Below, in pieces: positions 1 through 5,371 of a DNA stretch of 8,139 nt. Source of the DNA: an uncultured Alphaproteobacteria bacterium (lineage in GTDB: Bacteria; Pseudomonadota; Alphaproteobacteria; Caulobacterales; Aquidulcibacteraceae); assembly GCA_937967725.1 (NCBI GenBank), contig CALBSY010000359.1:1-8139 (forward strand). Reading direction: 5' to 3'. Position 1 is the first letter of the stretch. The number at the start of each line of letters is the position of its first letter. The position numbers and the translations under genes are program-made. The notes beneath the pieces were generated by a model. It did no database searches, was not told where the DNA came from, and saw only the letters and a program-made list of their open reading frames with translations.

Positions 1-692
1 CGCTTGCGTTTCTTGATTTTGACCTTATCGAGCGGCGTGGAGTCGCCGAGTTCGTTCAGCTCCTGCGCGATCGAGAACAATTGAGACAGCATCGCACGGA
101 CGTTTTTGCGTTGGCCGGGCGTCCACACATCGAGGAAGGCGGCGACTTCCGCCGGCTGCATCTGCCGGACGTGCTTATGTCCGACCGTAATCGACCATGC
201 GAACACCGGACGCAGCGAACGAATGTAAAGCCGGCGCGTGCGCGGCTCGATCGTGTACCACTCGTCGCGCCCGCCTTCGCCTGGCGACATGGATGCGTCG
301 AGCGTGCGCACCTTGCCCTGAACGGCGTCGAGCAGCGTTTGCCCTCCCCATTTGCGCATAAGCCAGGGAATCGAGCCTTTGCGCGTGACGGCCGCCGGCA
401 GCGACGCGGCTTTGTTGCCGCCCTTGGTTGCTTGTAGCGCTTTGTACAGCGCGTCAGCGTCCTCAATAATGCGCGCAATCTCGCGCGCGGATTCGGTGCG
501 ATCGAGACGGGCGTCTAAGTCGCCGATCGTGTCGCCATCGGCGCGGCGAAAGCCCTCGACCGGCAGTTTAGTTTGAGACGGCCAACCTGAGGGGCGCAAA
601 CGGGCCGGCACTTCGAACAGGACGCGATAGGTCCCGTCTGCGCGCGGGCGCTTGGTGACATAGTAGCCCAGCCAGAGCGAGGCGGATGGCAT
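1..692 (-). CDS. int: Phage-type tyrosine integrase, N-terminal part (cut by left edge)
   Basis: An uninterrupted reading frame runs leftward from ATG at 692 to the window edge and gives 230 residues. Residues 9-37 (GYYVTKRPRADGTYRVLFEV and following) resemble the arm-binding N-terminus of phage integrases. Residues about 107-215 look like the SAM-like core-binding domain, with the typical ending in which a helix of the form RKNVRAMLSQLFSIAQE precedes the catalytic domain. The catalytic Arg/His/Tyr residues would lie beyond base 1, so activity cannot be judged. Integrases of this class recombine attP with attB to insert or excise the phage. The start overlaps the upstream HTH gene by 125 bases out of frame, and no strong Shine-Dalgarno lies close to it (a GAAGAAAG is about 20 bases away), so translation may depend on coupling. 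Family assignment rests on sequence pattern; the start is reasonably sure because no later ATG would keep the conserved N-terminus. Confidence 0.85.
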   Translation of the reverse strand, partial: MPSASLWLGYYVTKRPRADGTYRVLFEVPARLRPSGWPSQTKLPVEGFRRADGDTIGDLDARLDRTESAREIARIIEDADALYKALQATKGGNKAASLPAAVTRKGSIPWLMRKWGGQTLLDAVQGKVRTLDASMSPGEGGRDEWYTIEPRTRRLYIRSLRPVFAWSITVGHKHVRQMQPAEVAAFLDVWTPGQRKNVRAMLSQLFSIAQELNELGDSTPLDKVKIKKRK

Positions 693-906
693 CCGGGTTG
701 ACCGTCCAACTTTCTTCTGTTTCGCGCTCGGCATGAACTTCACCTGATAGGGCCGCGTCAACGTCCGAGGCGCGCCAGCGGTCGCGCTCGATCGGTTTCG
801 GGAATGAACCGGCCGCCACGCGGCGGCGCAGCGTTTGCGGTCCCCAGCCCGTGCGTTCGCGGACTTCCGCGCCCGTGAGCCAGCGTTCGTGATTCCCTCT
901 CGACAT
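568..906 (-). CDS. Excisionase-like / AlpA-like small HTH DNA-binding protein
   Basis: A 112-residue frame starting at ATG 906. Residues 8-54 form a MerR/AlpA-type winged HTH: WLTGAEVRERTGW (helix and turn), PQTLRRRVAAGSFPKPI (recognition helix and wing), then RWRASDVDAAL. Such proteins bend DNA at attachment sites to steer excision, or activate integrase transcription. It lies directly before int on the same strand, the usual xis-int order. The last 40 or so residues (from about residue 72) are read from DNA that also encodes the integrase N-terminus; they look like low-quality frame extension, and the functional part is probably the first 65 residues. It could be an excisionase or an AlpA-type activator, and the sequence does not separate these. 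An 8-base palindrome at 908-926 lies immediately before the start codon. Confidence 0.75.
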   Translation of the reverse strand: MSRGNHERWLTGAEVRERTGWGPQTLRRRVAAGSFPKPIERDRWRASDVDAALSGEVHAERETEESWTVNPDAIRLALAGLLCHQAPARRRDLSRPVRSAGPFAPLRLAVSN

Positions 907-907
907 G

Positions 908-926
908 GCGGACGAATATCGTCCGC
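908..926. promoter_or_regulatory. Palindrome at the start of the HTH-int unit (operator candidate)
   Basis: GCGGACGA (908-915) and TCGTCCGC (919-926) are perfect inverted repeats separated by three bases. The site lies between a TATAAT box (957-962, minus) and the ATG at 906, so a bound protein could block transcription or initiation. The half-site TCGTC recurs in palindromes at 6405-6420 and 7105-7124. Confidence 0.45.
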
Positions 927-956
927 GTCCGCTAATGGACGGTTTTCGTTTGGTTT

Positions 957-962
957 ATTATA
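957..962 (-). promoter_or_regulatory. Candidate -10 box for the HTH-integrase unit
   Basis: Read on the minus strand this is a perfect TATAAT in an AT-rich pocket (about 942-965) within otherwise GC-rich DNA. It would give a leader of roughly 45 bases before the ATG at 906. No good -35 hexamer is visible 16-18 bases upstream, so an activator may be needed or the promoter may be of another type. Confidence 0.4.
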
Positions 963-988
963 TCTTGACGCGGCTATAGGGATTTGGT

Positions 989-1297
989 CACGTGAGGCTA
1001 CGTAGGCGGTTGCCACCGCTTGCGTTTTCAGCCCGAGCCGCCGGCCGCGATGCTGCGGCGCTGTCGGCGGCTCCCCCTGAGAACGTGCGGCGACGCGCCG
1101 CTGACGGACGGATTTCGTCAGCGCAAGTGAGGGCGCGGCAGACGGTAAACCGGCCACATGGGCGTGCGCGGCGAAACAGGGCCATAATCGAGCCTGCGCG
1201 AGGGTACGTGAGCGCGCGCGGTTTCCACGTGGCGAGCCTTGGAAATTAAGGACGAGCGCCGAGAGCGCTCGCACGTGGCGGCTACGTGAGCAGGCGG
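989..1297. repeat. Imperfect direct repeat CACGTG-GGCTACGT-GGCGG, two copies, plus partial copies
   Basis: Copy 1 (989-1009) reads CACGTG, one base, GGCTACGT, one base, GGCGG. Copy 2 (1272-1297) reads CACGTG, one base (C), GGCTACGT, five bases (GAGCA), GGCGG. Partial elements lie between them: TACGTGAG at 1205-1212, which also occurs at 1283-1290 in copy 2, and CACGTG at 1226-1231. Copy 2 overlaps the stop codon of the 1282-1545 gene. They may be binding sites for a phage protein such as integrase arm sites; function is inferred only. Confidence 0.4.
1241..1271 (-). terminator. Terminator-like hairpin after the 1282-1545 gene
   Basis: On the minus strand CGAGCGC (1271-1265), a five-base loop and GCGCTCG (1259-1253) form a 7-base perfect stem. 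It is followed by TCCTTAATTTCC, a moderately U-rich tail. It begins 11 bases after the stop codon of the leftward HTH gene, a sensible place to end that transcript and isolate the integrase unit. Confidence 0.5.
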
Positions 1298-1545
1298 ACC
1301 GGTTTGCTGGCGGTTAATACGATCTTCCAGGTTGGCGCATCTGAGTTGCGCGCCGCCTCGTCGTCTGCGTCGAGGCTCAACATCGCCAGCGAAACGACAT
1401 CGCCGACAGGCACACGGCCCTCACGTATCGCCGCGACGCGGCCCGCGGGCCCTGGCGTTCGGAAAAGGCGTTCGCCGAGCGCGGCATCAGAAAGCCCTAG
1501 CCGGTGCTGAATTTCCGCGAAGCGTTGCGCGCCGATGTCGAACAT
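1282..1545 (-). CDS. Small HTH-like putative DNA-binding protein
   Basis: An 87-residue protein starting at ATG 1545 with GAGG seven bases upstream. Residues 8-30 (RFAEIQHRLGLSDAALGERL) fit the first helices of a Cro/CI-type HTH; residues about 37-56 (AAIREGRVPVGDVVSLAML) resemble the later helices of such domains, in which a DNA-contacting loop is followed by a packing helix. No other domain is present. A gene of this size, standing as its own unit with an inverted repeat (GCTTGC / GCAAGC, 1547-1567) over its leader, suggests a self-controlling regulator. It is separated from the long leftward operon by 59 AT-richer bases and ends just before a terminator-like hairpin. The assignment is by pattern only; a divergent HTH of unknown target is the safe reading. 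Confidence 0.6.
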   Translation of the reverse strand: MFDIGAQRFAEIQHRLGLSDAALGERLFRTPGPAGRVAAIREGRVPVGDVVSLAMLSLDADDEAARNSDAPTWKIVLTASKPVRLLT

Positions 1546-1546
1546 T

Positions 1547-1567
1547 GCTTGCCTCTACAGTGCAAGC
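1547..1567. promoter_or_regulatory. Inverted repeat over the RBS of the small HTH gene (autoregulation candidate)
   Basis: GCTTGC (1547-1552) and GCAAGC (1562-1567) are perfect inverted repeats nine bases apart, and the GAGG Shine-Dalgarno of the 1545 start lies in the loop. It could be an operator for the encoded HTH protein or an RNA hairpin presenting the binding site. The upstream 1568-1610 stretch is AT-rich with two TTAACG motifs (1573-1578, 1605-1610) and probably contains the promoter, though no consensus -35/-10 pair stands out. Confidence 0.4.
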
Positions 1568-1604
1568 CTTTGTTAACGTCTAATCGTTGCTAAAACGTAA
1601 ACAC

Positions 1605-2255
1605 TTAACGGGCGTTGACCTTTTGTGTGCGCCGCCTGGCGCGCTCGTTCTCGCCGAGTTTCTTGATACTGGCGGCGGCACTGATGGCGCGCTCGATTGC
1701 CTCGTCACTGGCGCTGGCGAAATCGAATGAGGCGGCGTCGAGCGGGGAGGGCGCCTCGCGCGGCTTGCTGCGTTCAATCGCGTCCTGCCGGCGCTGTTCC
1801 TCGTCCGCGGCGCGGCGGGCCGTCGCCTCACTGACAAGGCTTTCGTCAACCCACCATACAGCGAACTCGCAAACCGGCACGCCGAGCGCAATCAAGAACG
1901 CCTCGACCGGCCCCATGCCGGCAACCTCCAAGGCGTTGTGTATGGCGATGCCGGTGACGGTCGCGCCGCCGCCGACGAGAACGCCGGAAAGGATCTTCGA
2001 TGCGTCGAGTTTGAAATTGCGCGAGCGTCGCAGCGCCTTGGCGCCAAACGCGGCGCCCGCCTGCATAATGCCACTCAAGGCGGCGAGGACAAACCAGCCG
2101 GCGCTGGCCGGCGTCAGCGCCGCGCCGATCGTCTCGCCGTCGAACAAGCCGGCGCGCATCGAATAGCCCCACGCGCCGAACACGAACATGGTCAGCGTCA
2201 CCCCCCAGCCGATAAGGCTGAGGGGCAGGGGATCGCGCTCGTGGTCGGCGGTCAT
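1605..2255 (-). CDS. Four-helix inner-membrane protein with charged C-terminal tail, function unknown
   Basis: A 216-residue protein (217 if the adjoining GTG at 2258 is used). Four hydrophobic segments lie at about residues 11-33, 50-74, 87-109 and 116-136. The loop between the second and third is strongly positive (KALRRSRNFK), which by the positive-inside rule puts it, and both termini, in the cytoplasm. Residues 137-216 form a soluble, highly charged tail with probable helical or coiled stretches (ATARRAADEEQRRQDAIERS). I do not recognise a family. It is the last gene of the long leftward operon, four bases after the previous stop. Phage membrane proteins in early accessory operons include superinfection-exclusion factors, holin-like proteins and anti-defense factors; the large cytoplasmic tail fits a membrane-anchored sensor or blocker better than a simple pore, but this is conjecture. 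Confidence 0.75.
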   Translation of the reverse strand: MTADHERDPLPLSLIGWGVTLTMFVFGAWGYSMRAGLFDGETIGAALTPASAGWFVLAALSGIMQAGAAFGAKALRRSRNFKLDASKILSGVLVGGGATVTGIAIHNALEVAGMGPVEAFLIALGVPVCEFAVWWVDESLVSEATARRAADEEQRRQDAIERSKPREAPSPLDAASFDFASASDEAIERAISAAASIKKLGENERARRRTQKVNAR

Positions 2256-2262
2256 CACTTGG

Positions 2263-2472
2263 CTACGTGCCTCGCGCGTCGTCGGCAGATGCGGTGTCGT
2301 CGTCGCGCAAGATCGAAGGGTGCAATTCCTTGCGCGTCAGGTAGTCCATCGCGCCCTCCAGCGCTTCGTCCAGCGGCAGGTCCCAATTCTTCGCCTTCTT
2401 CGGCGCGTCCGGCCCAAGCAGGAACGACATATAAGCCAGTTTGCCGAACCACTCGATTGAAGCTGCATCCAT
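2263..2472 (-). CDS. Small acidic protein, function unknown
   Basis: A 69-residue protein starting at ATG 2472; AAGGA lies ten bases upstream. The N-terminal half has hydrophobic and aromatic residues (SIEWFGKLAYMSFLLGPDAP), the middle looks like an amphipathic helix (LDEALEGAMDYLTRKEL), and the C-terminus is acidic and disordered (DDDTASADDARGT). No signal peptide or known motif was recognised. It sits three bases after the preceding stop and four before the next gene, so it is surely part of the same transcript. Its coding status is supported by the tight spacing and the ribosome binding site. Confidence 0.65.
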   Translation of the reverse strand: MDAASIEWFGKLAYMSFLLGPDAPKKAKNWDLPLDEALEGAMDYLTRKELHPSILRDDDTASADDARGT

Positions 2473-2475
2473 GGC

Positions 2476-2691
2476 TCAGCTATCCTTCTGCTTCGGTCGG
2501 CGCGCGAGAAGCTTGGCGGCCTTGCGCTCGCGCTTCGCTTCGGCCGCAGCGATGCGTGCTTCTGACGGCTGGTCGGGCTCGGATGCGCCGCGGCGCGCGC
2601 GCTGAGGGACGATCTCGCCCGGCGGCAGCGGCTCCACGCGACCGAGCGCACCGGCGGCGATCAGCAAGCCAAGTGCATTGCGGCTAATCAC
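2476..2691 (-). CDS. Small basic protein, function unknown
   Basis: A 71-residue protein starting at GTG 2691, with an excellent AAAGGAG seven bases before it. The GTG overlaps the preceding stop as GTGA, which implies translational coupling. A short hydrophobic N-terminus (NALGLLIAAGALGRV, residues 4-18) is followed by a proline- and glutamate-containing linker and a highly basic helical end (residues 44-68, RIAAAEAKRERKAAKLLARR) that could bind nucleic acid or be a coiled segment. No family recognised. Confidence 0.65.
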   Translation of the reverse strand: MISRNALGLLIAAGALGRVEPLPPGEIVPQRARRGASEPDQPSEARIAAAEAKRERKAAKLLARRPKQKDS

Positions 2692-2993
2692 AACTTATCT
2701 CCTTTGGCGTCGGCATCGGTCGGGCCAGCGACGTGCTCGTACTTGGCCTCAAAAATATCAGGCTTGCATGGGTAGAACTCGCCCTTGAGGCCGCGAATTA
2801 TGTAGTCGCCTGGGCTGGCCTGCATCACGCCCTCAAGCGTGTGAATGCGGAGATTGGCCAGCTCGTACTCCGCACCATCGTCGTCAATCGACGTGCTCTG
2901 CGCACCGCTCCACGCGACCACAGCTTCGCGCGTTTCGTCGGTGTACTGCATGGCCTCGATCTCGACGGGCCGCGAGCGATAGCGTTGCTGCAT
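2688..2993 (-). CDS. Conserved small phage protein with 'GEFYPCKPDIFEA' signature
   Basis: A 101-residue protein starting at ATG 2993. The N-terminus (RYRSRPVEIEAMQYTDE) and the C-terminal signature (SPGDYIIRGLKGEFYPCKPD, then IFEAKYE) are the hallmarks of a small protein found in many unrelated tailed phages and prophages, usually annotated only as a phage or hypothetical protein. Its role is not established as far as I know. The family assignment comes from recalled sequence pattern, and the match of both ends and the length is good. Its start shares one base with the preceding stop (TAATG), and its own stop overlaps the next GTG, so it is coupled on both sides. Confidence 0.8.
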   Translation of the reverse strand: MQQRYRSRPVEIEAMQYTDETREAVVAWSGAQSTSIDDDGAEYELANLRIHTLEGVMQASPGDYIIRGLKGEFYPCKPDIFEAKYEHVAGPTDADAKGDKL

Positions 2994-3256
2994 TAGTCAC
3001 CTGCCTTCTGGATGCCCGGTGCTTGCGAGCTAATCGTCTCGACCGCCTCGTATGTTGTGACCGGCACGATGCGAACGACACACGCTTTCGGCGGCTCGCA
3101 CGTCTCGTGGACGCGGTAATAGCCGCCCATGCTCAGTTCCAACGCGATTTGACTTGCAGCGGCTTCCGGCGAAGCCGCGTTCACGCAAAATGCCGGGCCT
3201 GACGGCGCTTTGTTCGCGAAGCTCAGCTTCCACACGCGGAACGCTCGGTCACTCAT
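2993..3256 (-). CDS. Small protein, function unknown
   Basis: An 87-residue protein. ATG at 3256 is preferred over the GTG at 3262 because the AAAGGTGA ribosome binding site has proper spacing (six bases) only for the ATG; it directly abuts the GTG. The protein reads as one small globular domain: RAFRVWKLSFANK, a central helix (SPEAAASQIALEL), then YYRVHETCEPPKACVVRIVP, suggesting a beta-alpha-beta fold. I do not recognise it. It overlaps the end of the DUF1643 gene by eight bases and the next start by one base. Confidence 0.7.
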   Translation of the reverse strand: MSDRAFRVWKLSFANKAPSGPAFCVNAASPEAAASQIALELSMGGYYRVHETCEPPKACVVRIVPVTTYEAVETISSQAPGIQKAGD

Positions 3257-3836
3257 CGTCACTCACCTTTGCAACGCCTAGCGCGCCTGACGTAGGTTCG
3301 ATTGCGGGAACATCGCCCGGCCAGGCTTCGAACGGTTGGTCAGCGGCGACATAAAGCGGATGTCGGGGTGAGCCGTTGCCGTTCTTCCCGAGACAAACAA
3401 GCGTCAGCCCGTGTTGCGCGGCCATGTCGGCAACCGCCTTGTCGCGATCGAGATGCGCGCCGAGCGCGCCCCAGGCGGCTACGATCGGGCCGCCGTCTGC
3501 AATGGCGCGGCGCATGACCCCGCGCAGCATGGCATCGTTTTCAGGGCCGATAGGGTCATGCGCTTTTTTCATCGCGTCCGGCGATGTGGCGCGAAACGCG
3601 AACAAGTTGACGACGCGGAGCGCGCCGCATCCGGCGCGTAGGGCAAAGCCAAGACAGCGGCGTATCGTCGGGTCGTCGACGTTGGCGTCGGCGACGCTGG
3701 GGTTGAGCATGATAAACACACACCGCGGCGCCGCATCATCCCAGGCGCGTTCGAGAATGTAGCGATAGCGTCCGCAGTCGGACAGCATCGCGCCGCGGCG
3801 ATAGCGCGGGTCGGTCGTGACGAGACGCGTTTTCAT
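3249..3836 (-). CDS. DUF1643 family protein
   Basis: A 195-residue protein beginning MKTRLVTTDPRYRRGAMLSD. The family signature is clear: the CGRYRYILERAWDD strand-helix (residues about 21-34), FIMLNPSVADANVDDPTIRR (about 42-61), a CLGFALRAGCGALRVVNLFAFRATSP segment, and a late GxxxHL-type helix followed by a cysteine-containing strand and SPRHPLYV. DUF1643 proteins occur in phages, plasmids and bacterial genomes; their biochemical role is not settled to my knowledge. The start at 3836 is chosen because GAGGA lies eight bases before it and an ATGA overlap joins it to the preceding gene. The same frame stays open to 4115, but that extension covers two other genes and reads as low-complexity Arg/Ser/Pro. 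Its coupling to a membrane peptide and an Acb1-like enzyme is notable. Confidence 0.85.
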   Translation of the reverse strand: MKTRLVTTDPRYRRGAMLSDCGRYRYILERAWDDAAPRCVFIMLNPSVADANVDDPTIRRCLGFALRAGCGALRVVNLFAFRATSPDAMKKAHDPIGPENDAMLRGVMRRAIADGGPIVAAWGALGAHLDRDKAVADMAAQHGLTLVCLGKNGNGSPRHPLYVAADQPFEAWPGDVPAIEPTSGALGVAKVSDDE

Positions 3837-3991
3837 GGGCTGCGTCCTCTCAGGCCTTCGATAGGACCATCGCCAAGCGATGCGGAGATCTCGACGGCGC
3901 GCGGCGCGCGCGTCATCAACCCAGGCGCTGCAAAGCAGGATAGGGCGACGAGCGCAAACAGCGCGGCGAGGGCGAACGGCCGGTCGGTCAT
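3833..3991 (-). CDS. 52-residue peptide with one membrane segment or signal sequence
   Basis: Starting at ATG 3991, the protein has a short charged start (MTDRP), a strongly hydrophobic stretch at residues 6-23 (FALAALFALVALSCFAAPGL), and a soluble tail of about 28 residues (TRAPRAVEISASLGDGPIEG). It could be a bitopic membrane peptide or a secreted peptide; ALSC does not match a strict lipobox. Its start overlaps the preceding stop (ATGA), and its own stop overlaps the start of the DUF1643 gene (ATGA), so its coding status is well supported by position. Longer in-frame starts upstream (4024) would overlap the Acb1-like gene and are not needed. Function unknown. Confidence 0.7.
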   Translation of the reverse strand: MTDRPFALAALFALVALSCFAAPGLMTRAPRAVEISASLGDGPIEGLRGRSP

Positions 3992-4455
3992 GCGGTTTTC
4001 CGCTCGACGACTTTTTTGTCCCAATCCTCGTCCAGCTCGGCGAACTTTTCCGCCCCGAGTTCGATCGGGCCGTCATAGGGTTCAACCTTGCTGAGGTCGA
4101 CGTTCTTGCCGTCATATGTGATGGTCACGTGCGGGCTGTAGCCGGCGTAATCCCATGATGCGCCGTACTCGACGAACGAGCGCCAGCGACGATAGAGTTC
4201 GGAGGAGTCGAAAGCGAGAACGACGGCGCCCTTGTCGCCGAGCGGCTTGACCTCGCGCTTGAGCCGCGGCGTCACGGCGGGAATGTGTAAGCCTTCCTTG
4301 TCGGCCGGCGGCCATTCGACCTTGGCGCGTGAGAACGCCAGCGTGACGTGCATATCCTTTGGTTCAAGCGTCTGCTTGAACCCTTGCGCTTTCGCCCATT
4401 TGGCGATGGCGTCGGCGTTGAGAACCGGCCGGCAGACATAGAGCGTCTTTTTCAT
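3988..4455 (-). CDS. acb1: Acb1-like 2H phosphodiesterase, anti-CBASS candidate
   Basis: A 155-residue protein from ATG 4455, with GAGG seven bases upstream. It has the two H-x-T motifs of the 2H phosphoesterase superfamily: H36-V-T38 (in DMHVTLAFSRAKVEW) and H109-V-T111 (in YSPHVTITYDG), with aromatic residues W101, Y103 and Y106 just before the second. Length, motif spacing and the block GASWDYxGYxPHVTITY match the phage Acb1 family. The T4 member of that family linearises cyclic di- and trinucleotides used as CBASS alarm signals, disarming that defense. The same domain can appear at the C-terminus of virion portal/morphogenesis proteins; here it stands alone in the early leftward operon, nine bases after a DHH phosphoesterase. 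Alternative: a LigT/2',5'-RNA-ligase-type or tRNA-splicing cyclic phosphodiesterase. 2H fold: near certain; Acb1 subfamily: likely; anti-CBASS activity: inferred. Confidence 0.75.
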   Translation of the reverse strand: MKKTLYVCRPVLNADAIAKWAKAQGFKQTLEPKDMHVTLAFSRAKVEWPPADKEGLHIPAVTPRLKREVKPLGDKGAVVLAFDSSELYRRWRSFVEYGASWDYAGYSPHVTITYDGKNVDLSKVEPYDGPIELGAEKFAELDEDWDKKVVERKTA

Positions 4456-4464
4456 CGGCGCGCC

Positions 4465-5361
4465 TCAGCCAATTTCCGCGATGCGATCGAGGGGAATGCG
4501 GAAGCCGGCGGCGTTGCGATGTCCGCCGCCGCCGTACTGCTTTGCGACTTCGGAAACGTCCGCGCCTTCCGGTGTCGAGCGGAGTGAGAACACGCGTCCG
4601 TCAGGCGTGTCCCAATAACAGGCCGCGAACGGCTCGCCTTGCGCCATCAGGTTTCCGGCATCGCTCGTCAACGTATAGGGAAGGGAAGCCGCCCAAACCT
4701 CAACACCGCCGATAACGACGCGGCGCTTGCACACCGCGACGAGTTCGGCGATGTCCTTATGATGCTTCCGTTCAATCGCGGCTCCCTCGCGCGCGAGAGA
4801 GGCAAAACCGCCGACGCCTTCAATCTCAGTAGCGAACTTTTGCCACGCCTCGAACGTGTACGGCTGAGAAAAGAGCGCCGCGGCAATCTCGCGCGAGTGC
4901 GATAGTTCGAAGTTCCACAGGTCGCGGTCCTCGACATAGTCGACAATGCGAGGGCGCGGTGTGCGCGGATGGAAGAAATCCCAGGCGATGCCTGCGCCGC
5001 TGCGATGCAGGTCGAACAAAGCCGTAATCTCACGGCCCGGCGCGTTCTCACACGCTAGCCAGAAATCAACATGCGCCGCGTCGAACGGGACGGGCGAGGG
5101 ATAGCCGGCCAAGTCGTCGATTGCGGTTTTGTGGTGGTCGAGCACGCGAACCGAAAGCGCGCTTTCCGCCATCTGTTCGAGGACAGGCCGCTTATAACTG
5201 AAATCGACGAGGATGACGTGCGGGCCGGCAACGTCCGGCGGCGGGTTCTGATACACCCCCGCATGATAGTCGAACGCGTCGCCGAACCGCTTCCACACAG
5301 CCCAAGCTGCGGTGAAGCCGTCCGCGCAGTTGCCGTGATAAATGCAAAGCGGTTTGGTCAT
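4465..5361 (-). CDS. DHH/DHHA1-family phosphoesterase
   Basis: A 298-residue protein from ATG 5361, with AAAGG seven bases upstream. Motif I is CIYHGNCADGFTAAW (H9, D14), motif II is ILVDFSYK (D53), motif III is VLDHHKTA (D75-H76-H77), and motif IV is IVDYVEDRDLW (D141, D145). The C-terminal DHHA1 substrate-binding domain ends in GGGGHRNAAGF (277-287). All metal-binding positions are present, so the enzyme should be an active Mn-dependent phosphodiesterase/phosphatase. Relatives act on short oligonucleotides (NrnA type), on pAp, or on cyclic di-AMP; the HGNCADG form of motif I is a subgroup also seen in phages, with substrate unclear. It precedes the Acb1-like gene by nine bases in the same operon, so a joint role in removing cyclic-nucleotide signals or their linear products is plausible. 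A simple nanoRNase role in nucleotide scavenging is the main alternative. Confidence 0.9.
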   Translation of the reverse strand: MTKPLCIYHGNCADGFTAAWAVWKRFGDAFDYHAGVYQNPPPDVAGPHVILVDFSYKRPVLEQMAESALSVRVLDHHKTAIDDLAGYPSPVPFDAAHVDFWLACENAPGREITALFDLHRSGAGIAWDFFHPRTPRPRIVDYVEDRDLWNFELSHSREIAAALFSQPYTFEAWQKFATEIEGVGGFASLAREGAAIERKHHKDIAELVAVCKRRVVIGGVEVWAASLPYTLTSDAGNLMAQGEPFAACYWDTPDGRVFSLRSTPEGADVSEVAKQYGGGGHRNAAGFRIPLDRIAEIG

Positions 5362-5371
5362 GTTCAGCCTT

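Larger units (their letters stand above)
907..1281. other. Gene-free stretch between the integrase unit and the small HTH gene
   Basis: About 375 bases in which I see no convincing gene on either strand; the short frames present have poor composition and no good ribosome binding site. It holds the palindrome at 908-926, the TATAAT at 957-962, CACGTG/GGCTACGT repeats (989-1009, 1226-1231, 1272-1290), an 8-base hairpin at 1099-1123 (CGCTGACG / CGTCAGCG, 9-base loop) and a terminator-like hairpin at 1253-1271. Such density next to int is compatible with protein-binding sites for recombination or regulation. An attachment site cannot be proven because no second copy is visible. Confidence 0.5.

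Noticed and set aside
1..906. A frameshifted integrase pseudogene
   Set aside because: The integrase frame is continuous from 692 to the window edge; the apparent break is only the overlap with the separate HTH gene.
1099..1123. CGCTGACG / CGTCAGCG hairpin as a terminator
   Set aside because: No T-run follows on either strand and no gene ends just before it; left as an unexplained palindrome.
988..1249. Short frames on both strands in the gene-free stretch (988-1185 minus, 992-1249 plus)
   Set aside because: Arg/Ala-rich composition, no Shine-Dalgarno and no domain; one minus-strand frame stays open into the HTH gene without a start, as expected by chance at this GC content.
1938..2687. Plus-strand open frame of 249 codons
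   Set aside because: It is antisense to four well-spaced leftward genes, is arginine-rich with no domain, and such long shadow frames are normal in GC-rich DNA.
3837..4115. In-frame upstream extension of the DUF1643 gene to an ATG at 4115
   Set aside because: It covers the membrane peptide gene and the end of the Acb1-like gene, reads as Arg/Ser/Pro-rich noise, and the start at 3836 has a good ribosome binding site and an ATGA overlap.
4125..4130. Another CACGTG palindrome
   Set aside because: It lies inside the coding sequence for the second H-x-T motif (HVT) of the Acb1-like protein, so codon choice explains it.
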